This document shows, one piece after another, positions 1 to 8,594 of a DNA stretch of 64,000 nt. Location: assembly GCF_030866825.1 (NCBI RefSeq), contig NZ_CP133020.1, positions 3,100,001-3,164,000 on the forward strand. Direction: 5' to 3'. Origin of the DNA: Rathayibacter sp. SW19 (GTDB lineage: Bacteria; Actinomycetota; Actinomycetes; Actinomycetales; Microbacteriaceae). The first letter of the stretch is position 1; each line of letters starts with the position of its first letter. The position numbers and the translations under genes are program-made. The notes beneath the pieces were generated by a model. The model worked only from the letters and a program-made list of their open reading frames with translations, was not told the DNA's origin and did no database searches.

Positions 1-323
1 TGGTCGACGCAGTCGCTGCCAGCACCAGCAACGGCTTCGGCCCCTTCGGCCCCTACCGCGTCGCTGAGCACCGCTACCTCGACGGCGGCTATCGACGCGG
101 CTCCAACACCGATCTGGCGGCAGGATACGGGCGGGTACTCGTGCTGGATCCGTTCAGCGGCCGGTCACGGCATCCGCTCGAGTGGGGCATGGCTCTCGCA
201 ACCCAGGTCGACGAACTGCGCACGACAGGCAGCATCGTCGAGATCGTCTTTCCGGATGCCCGATCGGGCGACGTATTCAACGCCAACGCGTTGAACCCGT
301 CGACGCGCCTGCCTGCCGCGTGA
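1..323 (+). CDS. patatin-like phospholipase, C-terminal fragment
   Basis: C-terminal end of a patatin-like acyl hydrolase, cut by the window edge; the frame is open from base 3 to TGA at 321-323 (about 106 residues). The segment RYLDGGYRRGSNTDLA contains the DGG motif that supplies the aspartate of the patatin Ser-Asp dyad, followed by the usual N-x-D-L-A helix and a hydrophobic strand (VLVLDP). The GxSxG serine half must lie upstream. Family members deacylate lipids, usually in the cytoplasm in actinobacteria. The next gene is convergent, 83 bases away. Assignment rests on one motif and its context. Confidence 0.75.
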   Translation, partial: VDAVAASTSNGFGPFGPYRVAEHRYLDGGYRRGSNTDLAAGYGRVLVLDPFSGRSRHPLEWGMALATQVDELRTTGSIVEIVFPDARSGDVFNANALNPSTRLPAA

Positions 324-406
324 GGAGGTTACGACCAAGGCCGAAGCCTCGCAGAGAACCTTTCCGTGTTCTGGCTCTGAACCACCCGCGGGCCAAAGCC
401 CTTCGA

Positions 407-1084
407 CTAACGGATAGCGCTCAGTCGCGGGGCGAGGTGCTCGACCCGGCTGGCCAATTCCTCCAGCGCTGTGTCGAACGCGGCATCCGTTCCAACAGGA
501 ACCGGGTCGGGCACCGACCAATGCAGTCCGCCGACGTCGCCGAGCTCTTCGTGCGCGTGGTCGCACACGGTGATGATGAAATCGTCATCGGTGAGCACGT
601 CGGCGATCGAGCGGGGCCGAGCCGCCCGCAAACTCAGGTGATGGCGCTGCGCGGCCGCCAGCGCGCCCGGCGCCACGCGCTCGGCCGGATGCATGCCTGC
701 CGAAGCCGCGGGGATCGCGCTGGCCCCGTGCCAGAGCACGGCTGCCAACTGAGACCGGGCAGAGTTCGCGGTACAGACGAAAACGACTCTTTTGACGCTT
801 TCCGCAGCATCCGGCGCGATGCCGACGAGGGCATCCGGCACCAGGTGAACGTAGCTGCGACGACGGTCCGCTTCCGAGCGCCTGCGAACAATCAGGCCCT
901 CGCCCTCCAGCACCTTCAGGTGGTGGGCGACCAGATTCGAAGGCATCCGCAGGGTTGCTTGCAAGTCGCCGGGCGAGACATCCCCGAGCGTGAGGAGGTC
1001 GACAATGCGCAGGCGGGCAGGATCGGCCAGGGCCGCATGTTTCGCCGCACGTCGCTCCAACTTATCGATCGCCTCGTGTTCCAT
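407..1084 (-). CDS. ArsR-family regulator fused to arsenate reductase (LMW-phosphatase fold)
   Basis: 225-residue two-domain protein. Residues about 10-85 form an ArsR winged helix (DPARLRIVDLL, then NLVAHHLKVLEGEGLI as recognition helix). Residues about 98-225 are a low-molecular-weight phosphatase/ArsC domain with the Cx5R loop CTANSAR (Cys104, Arg110) and the general-acid motif VPDPVPVG. Such proteins reduce arsenate to arsenite while the HTH controls the ars operon. Odd: the HTH half has no cysteine, so the usual CxC arsenite site is absent. The ATG at 1084 is chosen because it directly follows a -10 box and palindrome; upstream codons would run through the promoter. It diverges from the aquaporin gene. 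Confidence 0.88.
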   Translation of the reverse strand: MEHEAIDKLERRAAKHAALADPARLRIVDLLTLGDVSPGDLQATLRMPSNLVAHHLKVLEGEGLIVRRRSEADRRRSYVHLVPDALVGIAPDAAESVKRVVFVCTANSARSQLAAVLWHGASAIPAASAGMHPAERVAPGALAAAQRHHLSLRAARPRSIADVLTDDDFIITVCDHAHEELGDVGGLHWSVPDPVPVGTDAAFDTALEELASRVEHLAPRLSAIR

Positions 1085-1129
1085 TGACTCAATATTGACT
1101 GAGGCAACGCATTCCGTCAAGATAGTCCA
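1085..1129. promoter_or_regulatory. divergent ars promoter-operator
   Basis: Between the two start codons lies the perfect palindrome TCAATATTGA (1089-1098) inside a repeated TTGACT half-site. Minus promoter: -35 TTGACG (1120-1115), 17-bp spacer, -10 CAATAT (1097-1092), 7 bases to the ATG. Plus promoter: -35 TTGACT (1094-1099), 18-bp spacer, -10 CAAGAT (1118-1123), 6 bases to the GTG. Both transcripts would be leaderless, and the palindrome covers one -10 and the other -35, as expected for an ArsR operator. Confidence 0.6.
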
Positions 1130-1888
1130 GTGCCATCGACCCACTCAGTTGCAACCCACGTCCGCCCGCACTTCTGGCGACGAGTGAGCGCCGAATTCAT
1201 CGGCACCGGCCTGCTCGTAACCGTGATCATCGGGTCGGGCATCGCAGCGCAGCGCCTCTCACCCGACGACATCGGCTTGCAACTCCTTGAGAACAGCATC
1301 GCGACGGCGCTCGGTCTGACGGTGCTGATCCTGATGTTCGCGCCGGTTTCGGGAGCACACTTGAACCCGCTGATCTCGGCCGCCGACTGGCTGCTCGGCC
1401 GGCGCAGCGGCACAGGAATCAGCCTGGCGGATGTCGGTGCGTACGTTCTCGCTCAATGCGCGGGCGGCATCTGCGGCGCCGTCTTGGCCAACGCCATGTT
1501 CGACATCGGTACCCGAATCTCGACGAAAGATCGCACAACCCCAGGCCACCTACTGGCCGAGGTCGTCGCAACCGCAGGATTGATTGTGTTGATCTTCGCC
1601 CTCGCCCGCACCGGCCGCGGAGCTTTGACTGCGGCGGCAGTCGGCGGATACATCGGGGCCGCGTTCTGGTTCACCAGCTCGACGTCGTTCGCGAATCCGG
1701 CCATCACGGTCGGGCGGATGTTCTCTGACACGTTCGCCGGAATCGCACCCACTTCTGCCCCGGGCTTCGTCGGCATGCAGGTGATCGGCACGGCCGTCGG
1801 TCTTGCGCTACTCGTGCTCTTCTACCCACGCGTCGGTCGCACCACCGACGACGTGGTGATCGCCCACAATAATCGCCAACTCAGCTAA
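1130..1888 (+). CDS. MIP/aquaporin-family channel of the arsenic module
   Basis: 252-residue membrane channel of the major intrinsic protein family. Both pore half-helix motifs are present: SGAHLNPLIS (NPL variant) after the second membrane segment and SFANPAITVGR (NPA) in the second half, with about six hydrophobic segments. In ars loci, AqpS-type channels let uncharged arsenite leave the cell after arsenate reduction; that role is inferred from the ArsR-ArsC gene on the other side of a shared promoter and the flavoprotein 10 bases downstream. No Acr3 or ArsB pump is visible here, so the channel may be the exit route. The GTG start fits a -10 box 6 bases upstream. Confidence 0.85.
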   Translation: MPSTHSVATHVRPHFWRRVSAEFIGTGLLVTVIIGSGIAAQRLSPDDIGLQLLENSIATALGLTVLILMFAPVSGAHLNPLISAADWLLGRRSGTGISLADVGAYVLAQCAGGICGAVLANAMFDIGTRISTKDRTTPGHLLAEVVATAGLIVLIFALARTGRGALTAAAVGGYIGAAFWFTSSTSFANPAITVGRMFSDTFAGIAPTSAPGFVGMQVIGTAVGLALLVLFYPRVGRTTDDVVIAHNNRQLS

Positions 1889-1898
1889 GGGCCCATCC

Positions 1899-3290
1899 AT
1901 GCACATCGTTGCAATCGGCGGAAGCGATGCCGGCATCTCCGCCGCCCTGCGCACCCGCGAACTCGACCCGTCCGCCGAGGTGACCGTTGTCGTTGCGGAT
2001 GCCTATCCCAACTTCTCGATCTGCGGCATCCCGTACTACTTCTCGCGCGAAGTCAGCCCCTGGCAGAGTCTGGCGCACCGAACTCACGCGGATCTGGAAG
2101 CGACCGGCATGACATTGCGGCTCGACACGTTGGCGACCGAGATCGATGTTGCCGGCCAGCGGCTCCACGTTCGACTGCCCGGCGGCGCGGAAACTGCCAT
2201 CAACTATGACGAGCTGATCGTCGGCACCGGCGCATCACCCTCCCGCACCGGAATCGCCGGGCTCGACACGCTCAGCCCGGATGACGGTGTTCATGTGCTG
2301 CACTCAATGGGCGACACTTTCGCGCTCGAGCGGTTTCTGGAGACCCGACGCCCTGAGACGGCGATCATCATCGGTGCAGGCTATGTCGGTCTGGAAATGG
2401 CAGAGGCGCTGACCGTCAGGGGTCTGAAAGTCACGCAGCTGCAGCGGGGCGCCGAAGTGCTCTCCACCCTCGACCCCGAACTGGCAGCCCTCGTGCACGA
2501 AGAACTCACCCGTCACGGGGTCGAAGTCATCACCGACGCTCGAGTCACCGCGGTCGCCCGCAGCGGGAGCGGACTCACCGTGTCAGGCATCCGCGACGAT
2601 GCGGCATTCGAGCACCACGCGGAGCTGGTGCTGGCGGTGGTCGGAGTAAAACCCAATACGGACTTGCTCGATCGTGCCGGCGCCACGCGCGGCGCAGGCG
2701 GTGCGATCGCCGTCGACGAAGCCATGCGCACCGGCCTGGCTCACGTCTTCGCCGCCGGCGACGGCGTTGTGACGCACCACCGCCAGCTGGGCGTGACATA
2801 TCTGCCCCTCGGCACAACAGCACACAAGCAAGGCCGCGTGGCCGGCGAGAACGCGCTCGGCGGCAGCGCTCGCTTCGCCGGAAGCCTGGGCACGCAAGTC
2901 GTCAAGGTCTTCGATCTGGTCGCTGCCCGCACCGGTCTGCGCGACCGCGACGCTGCCGCCGCCGGTTACACACCATTCAGCAACACGGCGATTGCCGACG
3001 ATCACAAGGCCTATTACCCGGGCGCGCAACCGATCAGCATTCGCATCACCGGCGACCGTGAGTCGGGCGAGCTGCTCGGCGCACAACTTGTCGGCAGCCT
3101 CGGCACGGAAACTGCCAAGCGAGTCGACACCTACGCGACCGCACTGTTCCATCGGATGCCGGTGGCCGGCCTCAGCGAACTCGACCTTTCCTACACGCCT
3201 CCCCTCGGCTCACCGTGGGATGCCGTGCAGATCGCGAGCCAGTCCTGGAGCACGCAACTCGATATTGCTCGGATGTCGGCCCGATTATGA
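1899..3290 (+). CDS. FAD-dependent pyridine nucleotide-disulfide oxidoreductase (CoA-disulfide reductase-like)
   Basis: 463-residue flavoprotein. The N-terminal Rossmann motif is IGGSDAGISAA, the second (NAD(P)H) motif is IIIGAGYVGLEMAEAL, and FAADG near residue 285 closes the FAD site. FSICGIPYY places a single cysteine (Cys42) where CoA-disulfide reductases and NADH oxidases/peroxidases carry their redox cysteine. A C-terminal dimerisation domain follows. It lies 10 bases after the aquaporin gene, so the two are probably co-transcribed. Related enzymes recur in actinobacterial ars clusters, where a role in thiol or arsenical redox chemistry is supposed but not established; the substrate cannot be read from sequence. 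Confidence 0.8.
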   Translation: MHIVAIGGSDAGISAALRTRELDPSAEVTVVVADAYPNFSICGIPYYFSREVSPWQSLAHRTHADLEATGMTLRLDTLATEIDVAGQRLHVRLPGGAETAINYDELIVGTGASPSRTGIAGLDTLSPDDGVHVLHSMGDTFALERFLETRRPETAIIIGAGYVGLEMAEALTVRGLKVTQLQRGAEVLSTLDPELAALVHEELTRHGVEVITDARVTAVARSGSGLTVSGIRDDAAFEHHAELVLAVVGVKPNTDLLDRAGATRGAGGAIAVDEAMRTGLAHVFAAGDGVVTHHRQLGVTYLPLGTTAHKQGRVAGENALGGSARFAGSLGTQVVKVFDLVAARTGLRDRDAAAAGYTPFSNTAIADDHKAYYPGAQPISIRITGDRESGELLGAQLVGSLGTETAKRVDTYATALFHRMPVAGLSELDLSYTPPLGSPWDAVQIASQSWSTQLDIARMSARL

Positions 3291-3355
3291 TCGGCGATCA
3301 CGCTCGCGGTGCAGCGCCGCCGATCTGACGTCGAAAAGGCTTGACGAGCATCCGG

Positions 3356-3382
3356 TCATCGTTTATCGTCGATGAACGATGA
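3356..3382. promoter_or_regulatory. inverted-repeat operator upstream of ArsR gene
   Basis: Perfect inverted repeat TCATCGTT-N11-AACGATGA, ending 10 bases before the ATG at 3393. It lies where an ArsR/SmtB repressor would bind its own promoter. The upstream ATG at 3372 falls inside the repeat, which argues for the downstream start. Confidence 0.55.
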
Positions 3383-3392
3383 AGGGTGTTCA

Positions 3393-3761
3393 ATGAGTGC
3401 GTTGAGCAGGGAACGGGCCGAGACGTACGCATCGTGGTTTCGGTGCATGGCCGACCCAACCCGGCTTCAGGTGCTGCACGTGCTGGCAAGCGAGAAGCGG
3501 CCAATGCGCGTCGGCGAAATCGCGCAGACCATCGGCTTGGCCCAGTCGACGATATCGGTTCATCTCCAACGGTTGCTCGACGACGAATTCGTGCTGCTCG
3601 ACCGATCGGGCACCTCGAGCTGGTACATCGTGAACGCGGCGTGTATTGAGCAGTTTCCGCGGGCCGCTGAACAGGTCATGGGATCCCTCGCGGGCAAGAT
3701 TCCGGCTCACGAACTGCCCACGACGGCCCCGTGGGCGGGAAGCGACGACGATCAGCGATGA
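3393..3761 (+). CDS. ArsR/SmtB-family transcriptional regulator
   Basis: 122-residue winged-helix repressor. The opening helix ASWFRCMADPTRLQVLHVLA and recognition helix LAQSTISVHLQRLLDDEFVLL are typical of ArsR/SmtB proteins. Cysteines are few (one in the first helix, one in VNAACIEQF), so a CmtR/NmtR-like or non-metal sensor is possible; the ligand is unknown. The ATG at 3393 is preferred over 3372 because it has a GAAGGG ribosome site 6 bases upstream and the inverted repeat overlaps the earlier ATG. Its stop overlaps the start of the EamA exporter gene (ATGA), so it probably controls that transporter. Confidence 0.85.
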   Translation: MSALSRERAETYASWFRCMADPTRLQVLHVLASEKRPMRVGEIAQTIGLAQSTISVHLQRLLDDEFVLLDRSGTSSWYIVNAACIEQFPRAAEQVMGSLAGKIPAHELPTTAPWAGSDDDQR

Positions 3762-4693
3762 GTACGTCTCCGGCGGGGCTTTCGCGTGTGCGCCGGCGAC
3801 CGGTGCTGATGCTGATCGGCGCAGCATGCTGCTGGGGTGTCGGCACGGTGATCAGCAAATACGCGCTGGGCACGGTGGAACCGATCATGCTCCTGACCGT
3901 ACAGTTGGCGACCAGCACTGTCTTCTTGTTCGCAGGGATCTGGGTGAAACGAGTCCGGATCACGTGGACGCCACAACTGCGGCGGCTGGCGGCGCTCGGC
4001 ATCCTCAATCCCGGCCTCGCATACGCGCTGGGCCTGCTCGGTCTCGCATCGATCAGCGCAAGCATGTCGGTTCTGATCTGGGCTGCTGAGCCGGTGCTCA
4101 TCCTCGTGCTCGCAATGCTGCTGCTCCGCGAGCGAATCACTGCCGGGCTCGGCGCCGCTCTAGCGGTCGCCGTGATCGGAGTGCTTCTCGTTGTGTATCA
4201 GGCCGGGGCCGCCGGCACCGTAATCGGCGTATTCCTCACGTTCGCCGCCGTCGGCGCCTGCGCGCTGTACACGGTGATCACCCGCCGGCTGCTGGTCGAC
4301 GACGCCTCGATTGCCGTCGCGGGTGTGCAGCAGGCGGCGGCGCTGGTCTTCGCCGTGGTCGTCCTGGTGATCAGCCAGCTGCTGTGGCCGCACGCCGGCT
4401 CGATTTCCTCGGTTCCCTCCACGACGTGGCTGTGGGCGATAGCTTCGGGCCTGCTCTACTACGGAGTCGCTTTCTGGCTGTATCTGACCGGACTCGCCGA
4501 CGTGACCGCATCATTCGCCGGCTCATTCATCACCCTGGTACCGGTGTTCGGACTCGCTGCAGCGACGATGATCGGCGAGCAACTCACAGGCAGGCAGTGG
4601 ATCGGCGCGGTCATCGTCGTCGCAGCGGTGGCAACCATCGCTCTACTGCAACAGCGGCAGCCCTCCCCGGCTCGACTAGCGCCTGACTCCTAG
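3758..4693 (+). CDS. EamA/DMT-superfamily transporter
   Basis: 311-residue protein with ten predicted membrane helices in two homologous EamA halves; the first half starts at GAACCWGVGTVISKYAL and ends with PVLILVLAMLLLRERI, the second ends with FITLVPVFGLAAATMIGEQL. Both halves finish with the E/R-containing motif typical of drug/metabolite exporters. Start at ATG 3758 overlaps the regulator stop by 4 bases, giving translational coupling. Substrate unknown; pairing with an ArsR regulator suggests export of a toxic ion or metabolite, but DMT members are too broad to predict. Confidence 0.85.
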   Translation: MSTSPAGLSRVRRRPVLMLIGAACCWGVGTVISKYALGTVEPIMLLTVQLATSTVFLFAGIWVKRVRITWTPQLRRLAALGILNPGLAYALGLLGLASISASMSVLIWAAEPVLILVLAMLLLRERITAGLGAALAVAVIGVLLVVYQAGAAGTVIGVFLTFAAVGACALYTVITRRLLVDDASIAVAGVQQAAALVFAVVVLVISQLLWPHAGSISSVPSTTWLWAIASGLLYYGVAFWLYLTGLADVTASFAGSFITLVPVFGLAAATMIGEQLTGRQWIGAVIVVAAVATIALLQQRQPSPARLAPDS

Positions 4694-4730
4694 GTGGCCA
4701 GCGCAGTCCCGACGGTCTCGCGCGGAGGCG

Positions 4731-5114
4731 TCACGCTCTAACCGGCTGCGGCACCGGCGCCCCGGTCGGCGCCAAGCTGGTGACGCGGCGCTTGATACCC
4801 GCCCAGATCTTGTGGCCGCGGCCCTTGAACCAGTCGTCATCATCCGATTTGCGGTTGAGGTACAACTGGTACGCGCGGATCCCGGCTACCGCCAGCCAAA
4901 GAGCGGCGAACAGGGTGTCACCCTCGACGACGTCGAGGAATGCCAGCCCGACGCACAACACGATCACGCTCCACGCCAGCAGGAGGTAGGCGGTGCGCCA
5001 CACGTAGCGCGGATGGCTCCCCCTCACAAGCCCGCGGTAGGTCACGAAAGCATACGTCTCGCCCAAGCTCGCGGCGACGGTCACGAGCAGCAACATGGTG
5101 ACGAAAACCGTCAT
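4731..5114 (-). CDS. small membrane protein, unknown
   Basis: 127 residues with about three hydrophobic segments (FVTMLLLVTVAASLG, YLLLAWSVIVLCVGLAFLD, TLFAALWLAVAGIRAYQLYL) and a basic cytoplasmic tail (KGRGHKIWAGIKRRV). I do not recognise the family. It ends 37 bases from the convergent EamA gene. The ATG at 5114 has AATAGT 6 bases upstream, consistent with a leaderless transcript. Confidence 0.6.
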   Translation of the reverse strand: MTVFVTMLLLVTVAASLGETYAFVTYRGLVRGSHPRYVWRTAYLLLAWSVIVLCVGLAFLDVVEGDTLFAALWLAVAGIRAYQLYLNRKSDDDDWFKGRGHKIWAGIKRRVTSLAPTGAPVPQPVRA

Positions 5115-5126
5115 ACCTCTACTATT
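5115..5126 (-). promoter_or_regulatory. -10 element, leaderless start
   Basis: AATAGT (5126-5121 on the minus strand) ends 6 bases before the ATG at 5114, the spacing expected when transcription starts at the start codon. Confidence 0.4.
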
Positions 5127-5202
5127 CGCGCTTCGGCTGCGCTGATGGTGTGAATTTCGGTGCGGGGCCGGTCACGGTTCGCAAACGGTCCGGCGCGAGT
5201 CG

Positions 5203-5889
5203 CTACGCATCCGCTCCGTAGAGCGCCGCGATGCCTCGTGATCCTGCCCCCTCGGCATATGTCGGATGCTGCGGCCAACCGGCCGGGGAATCTTGCCACT
5301 CTTCTTGACGACCATACGGCAGCACGTCGACCAGTCCGAACGTGTGGGCGAGTTGCTCGACGCCGCGGCCGTTCGTGTGCCACGTGCGATACACGGTGTC
5401 GCCGTCGCGCAGGAACACGTTCACGGCAAATCCGCCGCCAGGTTCCGCGCCGACATCGGCGCCGAAGGGGCTGTTGGCCGTCGAGTACCAGGTCATCTGG
5501 TTGCCCACCCGCCTTTTGTAGGCGAGCGCTTCGTCGATCGGACCCTGAGTGACGATGACGAACCGGGCGTCATAGCCGTCGAGAAAGTCGAGCCTGGTGA
5601 ACTGCGAGGTAAAGCCGGTGCAGCCTGGACACTGCCACTCCTCACCGGGAAACCACATGTGGTTGTAGACGATCAGCTGCGACGCGCCCTCGAAGACGTC
5701 CGCCAACCGCACGGGCCCGTCTTCACCTTCGAGGGTGTAGTCAGGTAACGCAACCGCTGGCATCCGGCGCCGTTGCGCTGCGATCCGGTCAAGTTCCCTC
5801 GTCGCGGCCTTTTCCCTGATGCGCAGTTCGGCGAGGGCGTTCTGCCAGGTTTCCGAGTCGACAACCGGTGGTAGTGCGGTTGTAGCCAT
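5203..5889 (-). CDS. DUF899 thioredoxin-like protein
   Basis: 228-residue protein of the DUF899 family, a thioredoxin-fold group of unknown function. Diagnostic segments are YNHMWFPGEEWQCPGCTGF, with a CPGC redox-type motif (Cys87, Cys90), the strand FVIVTQGP, and NVFLRDGDTVYRTWHTNGRG. The ATG at 5889 is chosen for its GGAGG ribosome site 6 bases upstream; the longer frame to 5925 has none. Predicted cytoplasmic. It stands alone, with an AT-rich divergent region behind it. Confidence 0.85.
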   Translation of the reverse strand: MATTALPPVVDSETWQNALAELRIREKAATRELDRIAAQRRRMPAVALPDYTLEGEDGPVRLADVFEGASQLIVYNHMWFPGEEWQCPGCTGFTSQFTRLDFLDGYDARFVIVTQGPIDEALAYKRRVGNQMTWYSTANSPFGADVGAEPGGGFAVNVFLRDGDTVYRTWHTNGRGVEQLAHTFGLVDVLPYGRQEEWQDSPAGWPQHPTYAEGAGSRGIAALYGADA

Positions 5890-5925
5890 GAGTACCTCCA
5901 CGATCGTAATCAGCATGACGTTCAA

Positions 5926-6195
5926 TGCGGTGGGGACACTGTAACCACCCCCGTCGGGGCTGAGTCAAGCAGAAAATGCCACCACCCCGAGTTCTCCACG
6001 ATCTGAGATGCGCTTCGCCAAGTCCCAATCGCCGAGCGCCTCACAACAGCCCTAACGTTCCTTATTTATATAAGCGGCTTACGTATATCGCTTGACATTG
6101 CTGTTTTTAACGCCATACTGAATTCAGATTAATACGCAATGTGGTTTCATTCTAAAAATAGCAGCGCCACAATCGTTAGGAGCCGGTGAACACTA
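5926..6195. promoter_or_regulatory. AT-rich divergent intergenic region with sigma-A-type promoter
   Basis: About 300 bases without a gene, much richer in A+T than its surroundings. It holds a promoter for the ROK operon: TTGACA (6092-6097), 16-bp spacer, CATACT (6114-6119), giving an untranslated leader of about 70 bases with AGGAG at 6179-6183. The upstream inverted repeat CTTAT-TTAT-ATAAG (6061-6074) is a candidate operator for the ROK protein. No ORF or RNA gene seen. Confidence 0.5.
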
Positions 6196-7389
6196 GTGGC
6201 TGTCGTGGACTTCTCTACCGGTACGGAGCCCTTGAGCACCAGGGCTCGAAACGCAGCGTATTGCGCCATTGCCCTGCGCGATCATGGGCAGGGCACCGTG
6301 GCGGACTTATCGAGTCGTACCGGCCTGTCGAGGCCCACCGTTGAGGCGGGGCTTGAGGCAATGATGAGCCGCGGCGTGGTGTCAGTTCTTGACGATCTCA
6401 CGACAGGCGGTCGCGGAGCCGGCCGCCCTGCTCGCAAGTACTCGTTCCGTCCGGGCGCCGGGTACGTCGCTGCGGTCGATGTCGGCCCACACCGCGTCCG
6501 CGTCGCGCTCGCCGATCTGGGAGGCGGAATCGTCAGGTGGATTGACGAACCGACCGGAGATGACGTCATTGGCCCCGAACGCATGATCGGAGTTCGGCGG
6601 GTCGTCGACCGATGCCTGCAGGATGCGAGCGTGCAGGCATCCGACCTGGTTGGCATTGGCGTTGCCGTCACGGGCATCGTAGGACACGATGGTCGCATCA
6701 TCGTATCTCGAAACCTCCCCGACTGGGAGGGCGTCGACATCTCGGGCCACCTAGGTCGTGCCTACGGCTGTCCCGTGGTGGTTGAGAATGACATCCGCAT
6801 GGCGGCGCTGGCGGAACACCGATTGGGCGCCGCCCGCCTAGCCGAAGACGTTATGTACCTGTTCGCCGGTCACCGCGTGTCGATGGCGCTCATTCTGGGC
6901 GGCGAACTCCGTCGCGGCCATCACAGTGCGGCGGGCGAGATTGGTGGAATCGCCTTTTCGATGGCGGTCGACGATCGCCACGATCAGCTCACCTGGAGAT
7001 CTGGCACATCGGGCGAAGAAGTCTTCCGCCTGGCCGCGAACGGAGAAGCGAATGCGCTCGAAGAAGTCCGACGGTTTGCCAACGGGCTCGCGACAGGAAT
7101 TGCGATCGCGGCGATGACCGTGGATCCCGACCTTATCGTCGTCGGTGGTGGACTTTCGCAGGCGGGCGGCGTGTTACTCGACCCACTCCGCGAAGCGGTT
7201 TGCGAGGCGATCCCCGTGCCAGTGAGCCCCACAATCATCGCGTCCGAGCTGGGCGCCGAGGCAGTCGCGCTCGGCATGCTTGTACATGCGTTCAAAGTGG
7301 CGTCAGTGTCCGTCTATGGCAGCGTGAGCTTGCCGGAGCCGAGGATCGACGTCGCCAGTGCGCGCTCACTCGCGGGAGCAGCAGCATGA
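6196..7389 (+). CDS. ROK-family transcriptional regulator
   Basis: 397-residue regulator. Residues about 15-80 form a winged helix (VADLSSRTGLSRPTVEAGLEAM), then GAGRPARKY, the usual link to the ROK domain. The ROK half has the ATPase-fold motifs VAAVDVGPHRVRVALADL, VVVENDIRMAALAE and AGEIGGIAF. The zinc-cluster CxCGxxGC of many ROK proteins is missing, so sugar sensing may differ. GTG start at 6196 with AGGAG about 13 bases upstream (long spacing). First gene of the operon and overlapping the dehydrogenase gene by ATGA, it most likely represses the operon until its sugar binds. Confidence 0.85.
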   Translation: MAVVDFSTGTEPLSTRARNAAYCAIALRDHGQGTVADLSSRTGLSRPTVEAGLEAMMSRGVVSVLDDLTTGGRGAGRPARKYSFRPGAGYVAAVDVGPHRVRVALADLGGGIVRWIDEPTGDDVIGPERMIGVRRVVDRCLQDASVQASDLVGIGVAVTGIVGHDGRIIVSRNLPDWEGVDISGHLGRAYGCPVVVENDIRMAALAEHRLGAARLAEDVMYLFAGHRVSMALILGGELRRGHHSAAGEIGGIAFSMAVDDRHDQLTWRSGTSGEEVFRLAANGEANALEEVRRFANGLATGIAIAAMTVDPDLIVVGGGLSQAGGVLLDPLREAVCEAIPVPVSPTIIASELGAEAVALGMLVHAFKVASVSVYGSVSLPEPRIDVASARSLAGAAA

Positions 7390-8594
7390 GCGAACATGAA
7401 GCACGCCCATTGCGTCTGGCGGTCGTGGGAGTCGGGTCGCGCGCGTCCCTAGCGCAGCACGCGGTCGAATCCGGACGCGCGCGCGTGGTGGCGTTCGTCG
7501 ACCCGAACCTGGCGGCCTATGCCCGTGCCGAGAGCCTTTTCGGGCCGGGACTTTCGGGTTACCGCGACCATCGCGAATTGATTGCAGCGCGAGATGACAT
7601 CGATGCCGCGTTCGTGACCACGCCTGATCACACTCACGCCGCCATCGCCGTTGACTTGTTGAACGCCGCCATCCCGGTCTATCTGGAGAAGCCTCTGGCC
7701 ATCACGCTTGACCATGCAGACCAGATCCTGGCGGCCGCAGCCGAGACCGGGACCCGGCTATATGTAGGCCACAACATGCGCCACATGTCGGCGATCCGCC
7801 TCATGCACGAGATCATAGGCCGCGGCGAGATTGGTGAGGTCAAGGCCGTCTGGTGCCGGCATTTCGTCGGCAATGGAGGCGACTACTATTTCAAGGACTG
7901 GCACGCCGACCGCACGAAGTCGACAGGGCTGCTACTTCAAAAAGGTGCCCACGACATCGATGTCATCCACTGGCTCGCCGGAGGCTACTCAACCCTTGTA
8001 TCAGGCATGGGAGCGCTGAGCGTCTACGGCAACATCACAGATCGACGTGACAACTCGGGACGCCTCATGCCCGAATGGTTCTCATTCGATAATTGGCCGC
8101 CACTCGCCCAGACCGGACTGAACCCCGTGGTCGATGTCGAAGACATCTCGATGATGCTGATGAAACTCGACAACGGGGTGCTTGCCTCGTACGAGCAATG
8201 CCACTTCACTCCGGATTACTGGCGGAACTACACGGTGATTGGGACGCAAGGTCGCCTCGAGAACTTTGGCGATTCCGCCGGAGGGGTCGTCCGCGTGTGG
8301 AACCGGCGTCGGGAGTATCGACCTGAAGGCGATGTTGAGTACCCGATCCACGGTGACGCGTCGGGGCACGACGACGCGGACGCACGCACAGTCGAAGAAT
8401 TTTTGGACTTCGTGACTCAGGGGACGCCCACGGTGACGTCACCGGTTGCATCACGAAACGCCGTTGCTGCAGGTATCGCAGCAACCGAGTCTCTTCGTTC
8501 CGGTTCGATACCGATTCGGATTCCACCCGTCGATCCGGCGGTGGCCGCTCGCCTGGAAACGAGTGAACCGTCGCCGGAACGGCTCCCGGGTTAG
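7386..8594 (+). CDS. Gfo/Idh/MocA-family oxidoreductase
   Basis: 402-residue NAD(P)-dependent dehydrogenase. The Rossmann fold starts at LAVVGVGSRA, and the family motif EKPLAIT (lysine of the active site) lies near residue 101, followed by AAETGTRLYVGHNMRH. The C-terminal half has the GFO/IDH/MocA beta-sheet with GDYYFKDWHADRTKSTG, KGAHDIDVIHWLAGG (general-acid histidine) and EDISMMLMKLDNG. The ATG at 7386 overlaps the regulator stop. Such enzymes oxidise sugars or inositols at a ring hydroxyl; the operon implies that it acts on the imported carbohydrate, which is not identified. Confidence 0.88.
   Translation: MSEHEARPLRLAVVGVGSRASLAQHAVESGRARVVAFVDPNLAAYARAESLFGPGLSGYRDHRELIAARDDIDAAFVTTPDHTHAAIAVDLLNAAIPVYLEKPLAITLDHADQILAAAAETGTRLYVGHNMRHMSAIRLMHEIIGRGEIGEVKAVWCRHFVGNGGDYYFKDWHADRTKSTGLLLQKGAHDIDVIHWLAGGYSTLVSGMGALSVYGNITDRRDNSGRLMPEWFSFDNWPPLAQTGLNPVVDVEDISMMLMKLDNGVLASYEQCHFTPDYWRNYTVIGTQGRLENFGDSAGGVVRVWNRRREYRPEGDVEYPIHGDASGHDDADARTVEEFLDFVTQGTPTVTSPVASRNAVAAGIAATESLRSGSIPIRIPPVDPAVAARLETSEPSPERLPG

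Noticed and set aside
182..1087. 301-codon plus-strand frame opposite the ArsR-ArsC gene
   Set aside because: Arg-rich composition typical of GC-rich antisense shadows; the minus-strand protein has clear catalytic motifs.
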